From positions 1-51,249 of the forward strand of contig NZ_MUBA01000043.1 in assembly GCF_002154575.1 (NCBI RefSeq): a DNA stretch of 51,249 bases. The letters run 5' to 3'. The notes below the pieces were generated by a model. The model saw only the letters and a program-made list of their open reading frames with translations, was not told the DNA's origin and ran no database searches. This DNA is from Streptomyces bobili. GTDB taxonomy: Bacteria; Actinomycetota; Actinomycetes; Streptomycetales; Streptomycetaceae. The position numbers and the translations under genes are program-made. Below, piece by piece: positions 33,376 to 42,160 of this stretch. Within the stretch, counting starts at the first letter, position 1. Each line of letters starts with the position of its first letter.

Positions 33376-34830
33376 TCAGGCCCCGGCAGATCTCAACAAT
33401 TCCGCCACGGAGATCTCTGAATCAGCCCGGGACCTTGCAGCTCCATATCTTTGCAGCTCCCTCCTCTCTTCTCTGTAGTCACCCACCCCGGAGAATCTGT
33501 ACGGGACAGAAGAAATCGATGAGATGAACCGGCCACCCGGAGACCAGACAGCAGTCACATAGCGCGGCTTACGTGTCACGTTGATCAAATTGTTATTGTG
33601 GCGCACCCTTCCCCGATAAACCAGCTGCTCTCCACAGAGCGCCGGTTCGCAGTAGTAGCGCCCCTCGCGTTCGTTCCACGAAACATGAGGGAACCCGAAC
33701 TCCTCCACGTCGAGCCTGCCCCGATCCTTTCTCATGTACGAGATCTGCAATGCAACACTCAAGACGTCATACCCAACGTTCCTGGGAAGCTGAAATACAC
33801 GCTTCAAAGCGTATTCTTGCCCGACGTCGAGCGAACTACCGGACTCATAGAATCTTCCACTGCTCACCGTAGTGTAATTAGGCTGGCCGACGTAGAGCTC
33901 GGCCTCCCCCTCACGCGCTCCCTCCCTCCCGACACTTTCCCTCCACTCCGCCGCCGGATCCCCCTCCTCGAGGGAATACACGGCCGCCCTGCCACGAACC
34001 GTGTAGATGTCATTCACGATATACACCGGGATCCCTCCGGTGTTTTTCATGTAAAGCGTCAGCGGGACATGCAGGAAAGGGAGTCTATTATCCTCCCACG
34101 CCTTTCCAAATTCTGCCTTCAATGTAAAATGCATAGGTGCGGACGCAGGCTGGTACATAGTGGAATACGCGAGACTGACAGCCGTCAGGAGTACCGTGGC
34201 GACCACCCCGGCCGCAAATCTCTTGGGCTGCGGCATTCCCTTCCAAGATTTTTTGCACACAAGAACAAAAATCGCCCATACGGACCAGCACAACGCGGGC
34301 AAGTAGACCAGAAGATAGCGCGTGTACTCTTTCTCCTCGAACCAGAGAAGAAGAAGGAGGCCATCGGTGGCCAGCACAATAATTGCCCCGAATATTACAA
34401 CCGCGCCAGAGGCCCTGAAGTGGCGCCTCCCCCAGTAGTCGAGCGACGCAATTGCCGCAATTCCCAGCACCACACCCGACAGGACAAACAACACACCGGT
34501 GATCCGTTGCGCGAAAGTCAGCGCCCCGGAGGCGTCCGGCCATCCGATGACTGCGTTGAAAACCATGGAAACAAGCAGCCCGGCCACCATGAGCAACATG
34601 GTGGAGCGCCTTCTCCAAGCTCGATCGGGCCAAGCCTTGCTGTCGCCCCCGCGCCAGCACACAGATGCCGGATCATCCAGATCCATGTTCTCGGGGTAAC
34701 CGAGGCGGCCGAGTATCCTACGCAGCTCGGTCGGTGACCAGGCACTGCCAACCGTCTCGCCGCCGATGGTGACGCGACGCAGACCGCGACTGTCCGGCGG
34801 CTCCACGATGATCCATGGACGGATACTCAT
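33376..34830 (-). CDS. Five-helix membrane protein with large C-terminal domain
   Basis: 484 aa taken from ATG at 34830 (MSIRPWIIVEPPDSRGLRRV). Residues 1-70 are a soluble N-terminal domain with TIGGETVGSAWSPTELRRIL. Five hydrophobic segments follow (MLLMVAGLLVSMVFNAVIG; ITGVLFVLSGVVLGIAAIA; AVVIFGAIIVLATDGLLLLL; LLVYLPALCWSVWAIFVLV; VVATVLLTAVSLAYSTMY). The last 250 residues are a beta-rich domain, probably outside the membrane (LTLYMKNTGGIPVYIVNDIY, VLSVALQISYMRKDRGRLDV). The gene is AT-rich for this genome, like the convergent secreted gene beside it, so both may have arrived together. No family recognised. Confidence 0.75.
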   Translation of the reverse strand: MSIRPWIIVEPPDSRGLRRVTIGGETVGSAWSPTELRRILGRLGYPENMDLDDPASVCWRGGDSKAWPDRAWRRRSTMLLMVAGLLVSMVFNAVIGWPDASGALTFAQRITGVLFVLSGVVLGIAAIASLDYWGRRHFRASGAVVIFGAIIVLATDGLLLLLWFEEKEYTRYLLVYLPALCWSVWAIFVLVCKKSWKGMPQPKRFAAGVVATVLLTAVSLAYSTMYQPASAPMHFTLKAEFGKAWEDNRLPFLHVPLTLYMKNTGGIPVYIVNDIYTVRGRAAVYSLEEGDPAAEWRESVGREGAREGEAELYVGQPNYTTVSSGRFYESGSSLDVGQEYALKRVFQLPRNVGYDVLSVALQISYMRKDRGRLDVEEFGFPHVSWNEREGRYYCEPALCGEQLVYRGRVRHNNNLINVTRKPRYVTAVWSPGGRFISSISSVPYRFSGVGDYREERRELQRYGAARSRADSEISVAELLRSAGA

Positions 34831-35560
34831 GACCACAGACTCAAGCCTGAGCCGGCATCGTGCACGCGGAGCTACCCCGTTCGCCTTCAAGCCGGGTCCC
34901 CGACGTCAATCGGGTCACCCGACGACTTCACGGCGCCGAATGCCGCCACCGGCCACCCCAGCACGACGGATTCAAGCGGCGGGGCGACCATCCAGACGAA
35001 GGAAGGTGGTCAGGAGGCGAGGAAATCTTCTGCCATCCGGTCTGGATGCTGCCCCACGTCCAAATGTCGATGGCGATGGCGAGCCAGTTGGTGGCTTCCG
35101 CCTGGACGAACGGGCTGGTCATGACCACATAGTGGTCCGGGACGGCGCTTGTGGGGAACGAACGCATGGGAGTGTCGCGCGTTCGTGTTCGCGCAAAGGT
35201 GCTGTGATCCTGTCCTCTCAGATCCGCGTCAGGTTCCACCACAGGGGATCGGATCCTCGACGCTCCGCTGCGCTGCGTCTGGCAGGAGCAGGCCGCGACA
35301 GCCACCGGGTCAGCGCCAGCCAGACTGATTGGTCCGCCGACCACACGGTCCCGACGGGCCCGTGTGTGATCGCTTCGGCCGGGCGTGCGGCGGACAAGTG
35401 ACGGTCGATCAGTTGCCGGCAGACCGGTGATCACCGTGTGCGTCACGTTACTCACGCACACGACGGGCGGCGGCGGCCCTCGTATGGCATGGCCTGCCGA
35501 GTGGTGGAAGCATGGATGTGTGATAAGCGCCGCTCCACGCCCATGCGAGGAGGGATCGTC
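34831..35560. other. Long intergenic region, no confirmed gene
   Basis: ORFs here are not convincing. One minus-strand stretch near 35040-35140 (TSPFVQAEATNWLAIAIDIW then TWGSIQTGWQ) is hydrophobic and could be a decayed membrane segment. The region should contain the promoter of the DUF2235 gene, but no clear -10/-35 was identified. Confidence 0.35.
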
Positions 35561-36769
35561 ATGGCCAAACGTCTGGTCGTCTGCTGCGACGGCACGTGGA
35601 ACTTCGCCGACCAACCGAGCAAGACCAACGTCGCCAAGGTCGCCCTGTCCGTGCGCTCTGGTTCCGAAGCCGGGAAGGAGCAGCGCGTCTACTACCACCG
35701 CGGCGTGGGCACCCACCGGCGGGAGCGGCTGCGCGGAGGTGCGTTCGGCGTGGGTCTGTCCCAGAACGTGATCGACGCCTACCGGTTCCTCGTGGAGACG
35801 TACGAGCCCGACGACGAACTGTTCCTCTTCGGCTTCAGCCGAGGCGCATTCACCGCACGCAGCCTGGCGGGCCTGGTGCGCAACTGCGGGATTCTACGCA
35901 GGGACCACCGCGACCGGATCCCGGAAGCCTGGGCTCTCTACCGCAACCGGATCGAGCGACCGACCGGCGCGGCCGCGACGCTGTTCCGTCGCTCGTATGC
36001 GCGCGAGACGGAGATCCATTTCATCGGGGTGTGGGACACGGTCGGAGCCCTGGGTGTCCCGCTGCCCGACACCGCATGGCTACAGCCTTCCGTGAACCGG
36101 TTCAACCACCGGTGGGCGTTCCACGACACCGAGCTGAGCAGCTGGGTCGGAGCGGCCTTTCACGCGCTGGCCGTCGACGAAGAGCGCTCAGCGTTCCGGC
36201 CAACTCTGTGGCACCAACAGCCCGGCGCCGCCGAGCGGGGCCAGGAGTTGAAGCAGGTGTGGTTCGCGGGCGTGCACTGCGATGTCGGTGGCGGTTACAA
36301 AGAGGCGGAGCTGTCCGACATCACCCTGCTGTGGATGGTCGACCAGGCTCGCAGGCACGGGCTGCAGTTCGATGACGATGTCCTCAGCGCGTCCGGACCG
36401 AAGGTGATGAAGCCGGAGCGGAGCATCAACTTCCGTGTACAGCCGGATGGTTCGGGCCCGCTACACGCCTCACGGACGGGCATGTACCGACTGGCCAAGC
36501 CCTACCACCGGCCTCTCGGAAAAACGGTGAGCGACGACGGTGAGCCCGATGGCAACGAGTTCCTCGCGGTGCCCACCAAGGAGCGCTACGACCGCGACCC
36601 CGGCTACCGGCCGCCGGAACTGGAGCGTTACCTGGGCGGTCAGGACTCGATCCGGCTGGAGCCGGTGCTGCTGCCGGGCATCGCTGCAGGTCTGCCACCC
36701 ATGCCTTCCGCGGAGCCCGGCCCGGGGGCGACGGCCCAAGCACCGGGCGGGCGCGACCGCCCCAGGTGA
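35561..36769 (+). CDS. DUF2235-family alpha/beta hydrolase
   Basis: 402 aa from ATG at 35561 with GAGGAGGG upstream. The N-terminus KRLVVCCDGTWNFADQP is the DUF2235 signature. The nucleophile elbow is FLFGFSRGAFTARSLAGLVR (G-x-S-R-G with Ser as nucleophile). Later come FIGVWDTVGALGVPLPD with a likely acid Asp, and WFAGVHCDVGGGYKEAELSD, where His and Asp complete the active site. DUF2235 includes type VI Tle1-type phospholipases and many lone actinobacterial proteins of unknown substrate. No T6SS gene or export signal is present here, so a cytoplasmic or self-standing esterase role is more likely. The gene is followed by a strong hairpin. Confidence 0.85.
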   Translation: MAKRLVVCCDGTWNFADQPSKTNVAKVALSVRSGSEAGKEQRVYYHRGVGTHRRERLRGGAFGVGLSQNVIDAYRFLVETYEPDDELFLFGFSRGAFTARSLAGLVRNCGILRRDHRDRIPEAWALYRNRIERPTGAAATLFRRSYARETEIHFIGVWDTVGALGVPLPDTAWLQPSVNRFNHRWAFHDTELSSWVGAAFHALAVDEERSAFRPTLWHQQPGAAERGQELKQVWFAGVHCDVGGGYKEAELSDITLLWMVDQARRHGLQFDDDVLSASGPKVMKPERSINFRVQPDGSGPLHASRTGMYRLAKPYHRPLGKTVSDDGEPDGNEFLAVPTKERYDRDPGYRPPELERYLGGQDSIRLEPVLLPGIAAGLPPMPSAEPGPGATAQAPGGRDRPR

Positions 36770-36815
36770 CGTTGTCAGGTGGGGCGGGCGCGACCGCCCC
36801 ACCTGACAACGTCAC
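36766..36815. terminator. 22-bp perfect inverted repeat terminator
   Basis: The stop codon of the DUF2235 gene lies in the left arm of a 22-bp perfect inverted repeat with a 6-nt loop (GCGCGA). The sequence GGGCGGGCGCGACCGCCCC occurs twice, at about 36746 and 36782, showing local duplication. It is a very stable factor-independent terminator without a U-tract. Confidence 0.8.
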
Positions 36816-36974
36816 TGCGCAGCGTCAACCCACACCACCCACTCCCCTCCTCGCGCTGGTGCCGGGGCAGGTTTAGGCCTTCTTCGCGGAGGTCCTTCTC
36901 TTGCGGAGGTCCTCCACACGCTGCGTCGTTTCCGCTCAGGCGCCCTCCGTTTCGGTGCCGGGCAGCGCAGCCGT

Positions 36975-37184
36975 GTGCCTTGCCCTGCCCGTGTGCCTTG
37001 CCCTGCCGTTGATCCCGCGGCCCGCACCGCGGTCTGGCTGTCCAGCACACGGATGGCGCTGAGTGCCCCGGCGAGCTTGGCCGCGGCGTCCCGGCCGTTG
37101 AGGGGAAGCCTGCGGATTGAGGGGGAGCACAGGTTGAGAGACGGCCCACGTCGTCGGGTCATTCAGGGCGATTCGTCTCTCCAT
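36975..37184 (-). pseudogene. Frameshifted small ORF
   Basis: An ATG at 37184 starts MERRIALNDPTTWAVSQPVL. Coding character then continues in another frame as LPLNGRDAAAKLAGALSAIR and VLDSQTAVRAAGSTAGQ. A one-base shift near 37110 would join them. No family recognised; beyond about 36975 the sequence is low-complexity. Confidence 0.35.
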
Positions 37185-37232
37185 GCTGACGCTCTGCCCC
37201 ACTGCCACCGACTCCGTGGGCGCGCTGCCGTC

Positions 37233-37975
37233 TCATGGCTGTTCGACCGCGGCCAGGGCGGTGAGGACGCGTCGCGTCTTGCTGTCGGAGTGCTCGGAGA
37301 GGGCAACTCCGCGCTCGCGCACCGCATCCTCCAGTTTCCGCTGCTCCCGCTCGGCCCGCGCCGTGAACGTCTCGAGGTCGTCATCGTCGTTGGGCTTCAC
37401 CCGGATCGAGACCTCCGGGAAGTCCAGCCCGGTGACCGACCACGCCTCCAGGTCGACCTTCAAGTCGTCGAGTGGAACGTCGTCGGCCGTCGTCGAGTGG
37501 ACCGGCCCCAGCGCGAACAGCCCCTTGAGTAGGACGGCGGGCGCACAGGCATCCAGGAACTGGTCCTGCACCACGTCCACGGACGCGGCGGGGTCGGCCC
37601 CCGGCTCCACCGCGTCCGAGAGTGTCCCCGACGAGTACGCGTGCACCAAAGAGGCGGCCGTCACCCGGCGGTGCCCCGACCAGTCCTCCTCGATCCTGTA
37701 CGTGAACGGTTCCGCTTCGAAGGAGGTGAAAGCGGCCCACCAGTTGTTCCCGGGTACACGGACGCAACTTGACGGTCAGATCATCGCGGCTCCCGCCGAT
37801 CCTCAACCGCAGGATCACACCGGCGTCCAGCAGGGACACCCGCCCCTCTGCGGCACTGTCGCGCTCCTCGGCGAACCAGTCCGGCGGGACGTCATCGGGC
37901 CGCGTGATCCGCCGAGGGACGAGACTCCCGCCGGCACGTCACCTCGATGTTGACCTTGATCTCGGTCGATAGCAG
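37233..37975 (-). pseudogene. Multiply frameshifted hypothetical gene (CYTH-like features)
   Basis: Pieces in different frames read in order as one protein: STEIKVNIEVTCRRE near 37960, DWFAEERDSAAEGRVSLLDA and GVILRLRIGGSRDDLTVKLR (37760-37890), then PGNNWWAAFTSFEAEPFTYR and a long intact C-terminus ending in VLTALAAVEQP at 37233. An N-terminal E-x-K-x-x-x-E-like strand followed by L-R-L-R and V-K-L-R strands is suggestive of a CYTH/triphosphate-tunnel fold, but only weakly. At least two indels break it. The last 140 residues are open and could be translated alone. Confidence 0.5.
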
Positions 37976-37977
37976 GT

Positions 37978-38256
37978 CTATCGCATCCCGCCCGCACGCA
38001 TAGTGGCTGGAGGGATTCCTCCGACGGTTACCCCGCCGGCGCGCAGCACGAGGAAGTTGCCGAAACTCAGGTCGTGTCCGTTGCGGACCATGGAGCCGCC
38101 GAGCACCGCGACGCATGGTGTGCCGTCCCGAGCTACGTAGTGAGCGCCCGTGTGATGGCCCAGGCTCGAGCGAGGTTCCTTTATGCGGTACGCGGTCGTG
38201 ACACGGTGCTTCGGTACAGGAGATGCGACGCGGCCACCAGAAGCATCAGAGGACAT
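37978..38256 (-). pseudogene. Truncated M23 peptidase
   Basis: From ATG at 38256 the 92-aa ORF matches the first part of an M23 domain: ASPVPKHRVTTAYRIKEPRS, then GHHTGAHYVARDGTPCVAVL. The zinc ligand normally found as Asp in H-x-G-x-D is His here, and the ORF stops before the H-x-H motif. It has no peptidoglycan-binding domain. It parallels the intact M23 gene at 28422-29102 and is probably inactive. Confidence 0.65.
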
Positions 38257-38338
38257 CGGGACCTGTCCGGTATTTGCCGCCCCCTTCCGTCACCAGGCGT
38301 TTGCCCATCGAGGCAGGGGCGTATGGAGCGGGATCGCG

Positions 38339-38962
38339 TCAGTAAGGAGCCGGATCGCGAAGTCGATTGGCCTGTTGAACGCGCGAGATGTCACCGTACC
38401 GGCGCCAGATGTAGTTGATCGCTGCCGCGATGTTGGCCACCGGGTCGTAGATCCGGTCGGACGTGCCCGCTTGGTGGTTCTCGGCGAACGTCCCTGGAAT
38501 CACCTGGGCGTAGCCGTTCGGCCGGTGGGACGATCCCCGGAATATGAGGGTCATCAGGTTCGCTCCGTTGCCGACCCCCGTGCCCCAGCTCCTCGGCGCG
38601 CCCCGGCCAGGTCACATGCCTGTTCGGCGAACGCGCGCGCCGTCGCCTCGCCCGCGGCCACACTCGAATTATTCGAAAAGCGTACGGAACTCTTGGCGAT
38701 AGCACCGGGATGGCGGCATTCCACAGCAAATCCTGCCCATGGCGCCGAGTTGGGCCAGTGAAGAGCAGTCGGGGAATCCATCGGCAGCCGAACCGGTGAG
38801 TCCCAGCATGCACTGCCATTCCACGTACGCCGCTTCGGTCTGCTCGCCGAAGAACCCGGTGACGCCGGCGGGTATGTCTATGCCGACTGCGATGAGCGCC
38901 GCCTGAATTGCCTTGACCTCATCGTTGTGCTTGCCGAAGCGCACTGTGGAGAGAGCCACCAT
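38339..38962 (-). pseudogene. Frameshifted peptidoglycan-binding lysozyme-like gene
   Basis: It begins MVALSTVRFGKHNDEVKAIQ, with the same MVALS-x-V-x-FGK opening as the intact lysins at 28-30 kb, and continues GFFGEQTEAAYVEWQ. The frame then breaks near 38700. A middle piece reads SSVAAGEATARAFAEQACDL in another frame. The C-terminus (NGYAQVIPGTFAENHQAG, NIAAAINYIWRRYGDISRVQ) matches the lysozyme-like domain and ends at 38339. Together with the truncated M23 ORF 83 bases downstream it mirrors the intact two-gene cassette in order and direction. Confidence 0.7.
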
Positions 38963-39148
38963 CGCGCCTCCTCCGCAGCATGGAGGCCTCCGGTCAGGGA
39001 GTACGTCTGCCGGTCGGTCACAGTTACCCTGTTTCAACCATGCGGTCGATGCGAGTCGCGCGCAAACCCGGAAACCGCTGGCAGACAGGTTCTCCGACGA
39101 GCAGTTCACCGCAGCCGTGGCGCTCCGGTGGGCCTTGCCCGGACACCC

Positions 39149-40018
39149 TCAGACCTTTGGGACCTCGAGCCTGTCCCAGCTGGTCCGGCCAGGGACACCG
39201 TCGGCGGCGTTTCCCACGAAGCCCAGCTTCTGCTGCCAGGCGGTGTACGACCTCACATCGCCCGCTCCCCACACGTCGAGACCGGCATGGGACGTGTAGC
39301 GGTCACAGTGTTCGGCGACCAGTCGGCGGTGCATTCCCTCGATGACGGGAGATTTACGTCCCGCCTGGAAGAACGACGCACCGGGGAACGGCTCGAACTG
39401 GCGCTCAGCGGAGGACGGGTCGGTCGGCTGGGACGCGAACGCCGGCCAGGAACCCGGGTCGACGTGGTCGTTCTCCGGGACATGGGCATGGGCGTACCAC
39501 CCGCCGTGAGTCCGCCATTTGTCGGCGGGACACGTATTGCGGGACAGGGAGGTAGGGCGGCCCATAGGCCAAACGTCCGGTACGCCCCATGAGCTGATCC
39601 ATGCATGGAGATCGGCCCAGCCCTCGCAAGGAGTGTCGATCAGCTTTGCGAACGCCCTGCCGTTCACTAGGCAGTGCGGAAAGAACAAAGACTCGATCTG
39701 GATGGCGACTTTGCCGGCCCGGTTCGTACGAGTACCACCGGCCGCGTCGAACAGGGCTTTGGCGCGGGATGTGGCCGGGAAGAACTGGGCGAAAGCTCCG
39801 GTGAAGGGATCCCAGAGAATATGCGGAGCCTGGCCACTGCCACTGCCGGTGAAGAAGCCCATGAGATTGGCGAACGGGATCAGATCCAGAGGAGCTTCGG
39901 CGGTTGCCTCCCTGTCCGCCGTGATGTGCGCGATCGCCCTTGCCGGGAACTCGGGGTCACACGGCGCGTGGTCCCCCACGTCCGCCTTGAGAGCTTGAGG
40001 CATCCACGGGTTGGGCAT
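39149..40018 (-). CDS. N-acetylmuramoyl-L-alanine amidase-like lysin with peptidoglycan-binding domain
   Basis: 289 aa from ATG at 40018, preceded by GAGGGAGG. The N-terminal 230 residues resemble amidase-2-type lysins: VAIQIESLFFPHCLVNGRAF, WADLHAWISSWGVPDVWPMG and especially GGWYAHAHVPENDHVDPGSW (H-x-x-V-P-x-N-x-H-x-D-P-G), with His and Asp as likely zinc ligands. The C-terminus has RSYTAWQQKLGFVGNAADGV and PGRTSWDRL, a peptidoglycan-binding repeat. No signal peptide. It lies upstream of the decayed lysozyme/M23 pair in the same direction, so the three once formed a set. Confidence 0.75.
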   Translation of the reverse strand: MPNPWMPQALKADVGDHAPCDPEFPARAIAHITADREATAEAPLDLIPFANLMGFFTGSGSGQAPHILWDPFTGAFAQFFPATSRAKALFDAAGGTRTNRAGKVAIQIESLFFPHCLVNGRAFAKLIDTPCEGWADLHAWISSWGVPDVWPMGRPTSLSRNTCPADKWRTHGGWYAHAHVPENDHVDPGSWPAFASQPTDPSSAERQFEPFPGASFFQAGRKSPVIEGMHRRLVAEHCDRYTSHAGLDVWGAGDVRSYTAWQQKLGFVGNAADGVPGRTSWDRLEVPKV

Positions 40019-40511
40019 GCTGGCATCCTCCCTCTCGCACCGCCCATGATGCGGGTGCAACGTGGAAGGCGCACCGGACGAACAACGGGGCTTCCCCGCC
40101 CGTGCTTCCCACGATGCGCCTGGTCCGGGACCGACAGCAAGTCGTGAAACTGCAGGAAGCGAATATCCGAATTCGGATTTTTCGATCAAAACTGTTTCCC
40201 GGTTCCGAGCGGTGGAGACAGTTGATCATCGTGCATGCGCCACGCTTTACGCCCTCCTACGCACGGTCGTAACGTTGCGTGAAGAGAACATGCCATTGCC
40301 GTGGCCCATGTCGAGCAGAGGTGCTCTGTGTAGCGCGGACGAACGCCCCGACCGCAATTGACATGGCCAGCGCACAGGGCGAACCTGGAATCAGGCGCGC
40401 ATGAAAGACCCCCGGATGCTTGTATTTTGATCAGACTTGCGTTCGCCGATTTGGGTCGCCCCAGCACGTCCTCGACGAGGATCCCGGCCGCGCCCGAGAG
40501 AGGAGACTCTC
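40019..40511. other. Intergenic region with AT-rich palindrome
   Basis: No gene is supported. ATCCGAATTCGGAT at 40165-40178 is a 14-bp perfect palindrome in a local AT-rich patch, a candidate operator for the divergent amidase (40018) and 151-aa (40512) genes. Confidence 0.4.
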
Positions 40512-40967
40512 ATGCACGGGCATGTACGAACCATCACCGGGGACGAGCCGATCTTCATGATCAAGGTCAGCGTCTACCGCCCCGACCTCACGCTCATCGA
40601 CCATGCCTACACCCACGACGACGGCTCGTACAGCGTCGATGTGCCGGCCAGTGAGACAGTCACCATCCGGTTCGACACCCATTACTCGCTCAGCAACGCG
40701 GACAGCTGGCAGCCGTCTCTGGTCACCGACGTGGTCGCCGACGACGCCGTCCCGCTCGACCGCCGTATGGTCCCCGTGGGCCAGTTCGCGGATACGGCGC
40801 GCGGCATTGACGTACTCGCCGCCTTCATCCTGGCCTCGGCCGTGGAAGGACCGGAGTACGCCGCCCACGCCACGACCCGCCTGTCCCAGATCAAGCAGAA
40901 CACCCTGTTCCTCCAGCACGTCCAGGCAGCCCTTCTCCGGCACTTCACGGAGCAGGCCGACGCTTGA
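40512..40967 (+). CDS. Hypothetical protein with carboxypeptidase-regulatory-like domain
   Basis: 151 aa from ATG at 40512 with AGGAG eleven bases upstream. Residues 1 to about 60 look like a transthyretin/CarboxypepD_reg-like beta domain: FMIKVSVYRPDLTLIDHAYT, HDDGSYSVDVPASETVTIRF. The C-terminal half is helical (RGIDVLAAFILASAVEGPEY, RLSQIKQNTLFLQHVQAALL). No signal peptide. Function unknown; the domain usually mediates binding or serves as a structural module. Confidence 0.65.
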   Translation: MHGHVRTITGDEPIFMIKVSVYRPDLTLIDHAYTHDDGSYSVDVPASETVTIRFDTHYSLSNADSWQPSLVTDVVADDAVPLDRRMVPVGQFADTARGIDVLAAFILASAVEGPEYAAHATTRLSQIKQNTLFLQHVQAALLRHFTEQADA

Positions 40968-41079
40968 TGGGCCGTACCCGACCCGGCCGGTGGCATCGTG
41001 CCGCAGATCCTCTTGGTCCGAGGTTGGAACCATCTGCTCCTCGGGGTTTCGCCGACGGCACACCACTCGCGGTGCCACC

Positions 41080-41254
41080 GACCGGCTGCTCGCCAACGAA
41101 GGCCACGACTTCGACCAGTACCGGCGACTCCTCCGGCGCCGTGAGATCGCCCGCCGTGGCGCCTCGCACGCTGTGGCGCGGGCAAGACCGGTGGGCCGTA
41201 GAGCGTGCCCTCGCCCGGCTTCATCAGTTCAAGCAGTTCAAGCCGCTTCGCTGA
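41080..41254 (+). pseudogene. IS5-family transposase remnant
   Basis: GHDFDQYRRLLRRREIARRG, then after a frame change DRWAVERALARLHQFKQFK, reads as the C-terminal part of an IS5-type DDE transposase, with the Glu of the R-W-x-V-E-R motif. Everything else of the element is missing. Confidence 0.65.
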
Positions 41255-41337
41255 TCAAGCTTGGCTCTCCTAACCCCCTCCCGAGAGGCACGACCGGCTG
41301 TCCGCGCAGTCACGCCGGGGGTTGCGGCAACGCCCGG

Positions 41338-41556
41338 TCACACAGCAGAAAATTCAGATACAGGCCGCTGAAGTACCGGTATTTTGCCGGCCCAACCCGG
41401 CCGAGGGGGATCGCGGAGATCGTTACGCAGAGCGTCCGCATCCCGTGTCGCTTGCCCCAACAGACCGCGGGCGTAGTCCCGCGTCCGCCACAGCTGATCA
41501 GCCCGACCGAACCTGCCCGCCAGCCGCCGGGCCATGGACTCCAGCAGGTTCGGCAT
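41338..41556 (-). pseudogene. Possible N-terminal scrap of an IS701-like transposase
   Basis: MPNLLESMARRLAGRFGRAD and TRDYARGLLGQ resemble the opening of IS701-type transposases (LA-x-RF-x-R and DY-x-RGLL). After this the frame loses meaning. The match is short and uncertain. Confidence 0.3.
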
Positions 41557-42160
41557 CCCAGCAAGCTGGTTCAGGCATTGCCCTCCATGCCAGGACGACG
41601 ATCACCAACTCAAGAAGGCAAATCGCTGATGGAGTTACGGATGCCTATGCGACCTGAGGCGCCCCGATCAGCAGATTTCGACGACGCGGCTACCCTTCGC
41701 CCTGGCTTTCGCAGATTCGGACGGTGCGGTGGGTGGGTGCGGCGGTCAGATCGTGAGCGCGGCCCGGCAAGGCCGACGAGATCCACAGAAGCTGGCCTTG
41801 GGGACCGGTACGTGAGCCGTTGTCTCAACGAATCGCCGTGCGCCCGTAATGGACTGTCCAGACCCCGTTTGCGGGGGATTGTCGCCTCGGGAAATGGAAG
41901 CGCTGCCATCACACCATCCACACCCGAATCCGCTGCCTCGGAGAGCGGGCCATGGCACCCTCAGAGGGCTGGCACCTCCGATGGAAGCTCCCCTCCCCCA
42001 TGTGACCCTGACCGCCGAGTGGGCACCTCAACGCTCCTGACCGTCGACCGAATTCCCGCCGACCGCCCCTTCTGCTCGCACAGGAAGCAGGGCATGAACG
42101 TGCAGGTCATAGCCGATCCGCAGGGGCGTCCGATGCCGGCTTCACCACCACCGAGGCCGC
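41557..42160. other. Intergenic region, no gene seen
   Basis: Long frames are open on both strands because of base composition, but none shows a coding signature. Together with the two transposase scraps to the left it appears to be a decay zone. Confidence 0.4.

Noticed and set aside
35561..36769. Type VI secretion effector system
   Set aside because: DUF2235 includes Tle1 effectors, but no VgrG, PAAR, tail or immunity gene is nearby and the host appears to be a Gram-positive actinobacterium.
28422..40018. Prophage
   Set aside because: Lysin genes are present, but no capsid, tail, portal, terminase or integrase gene was found.
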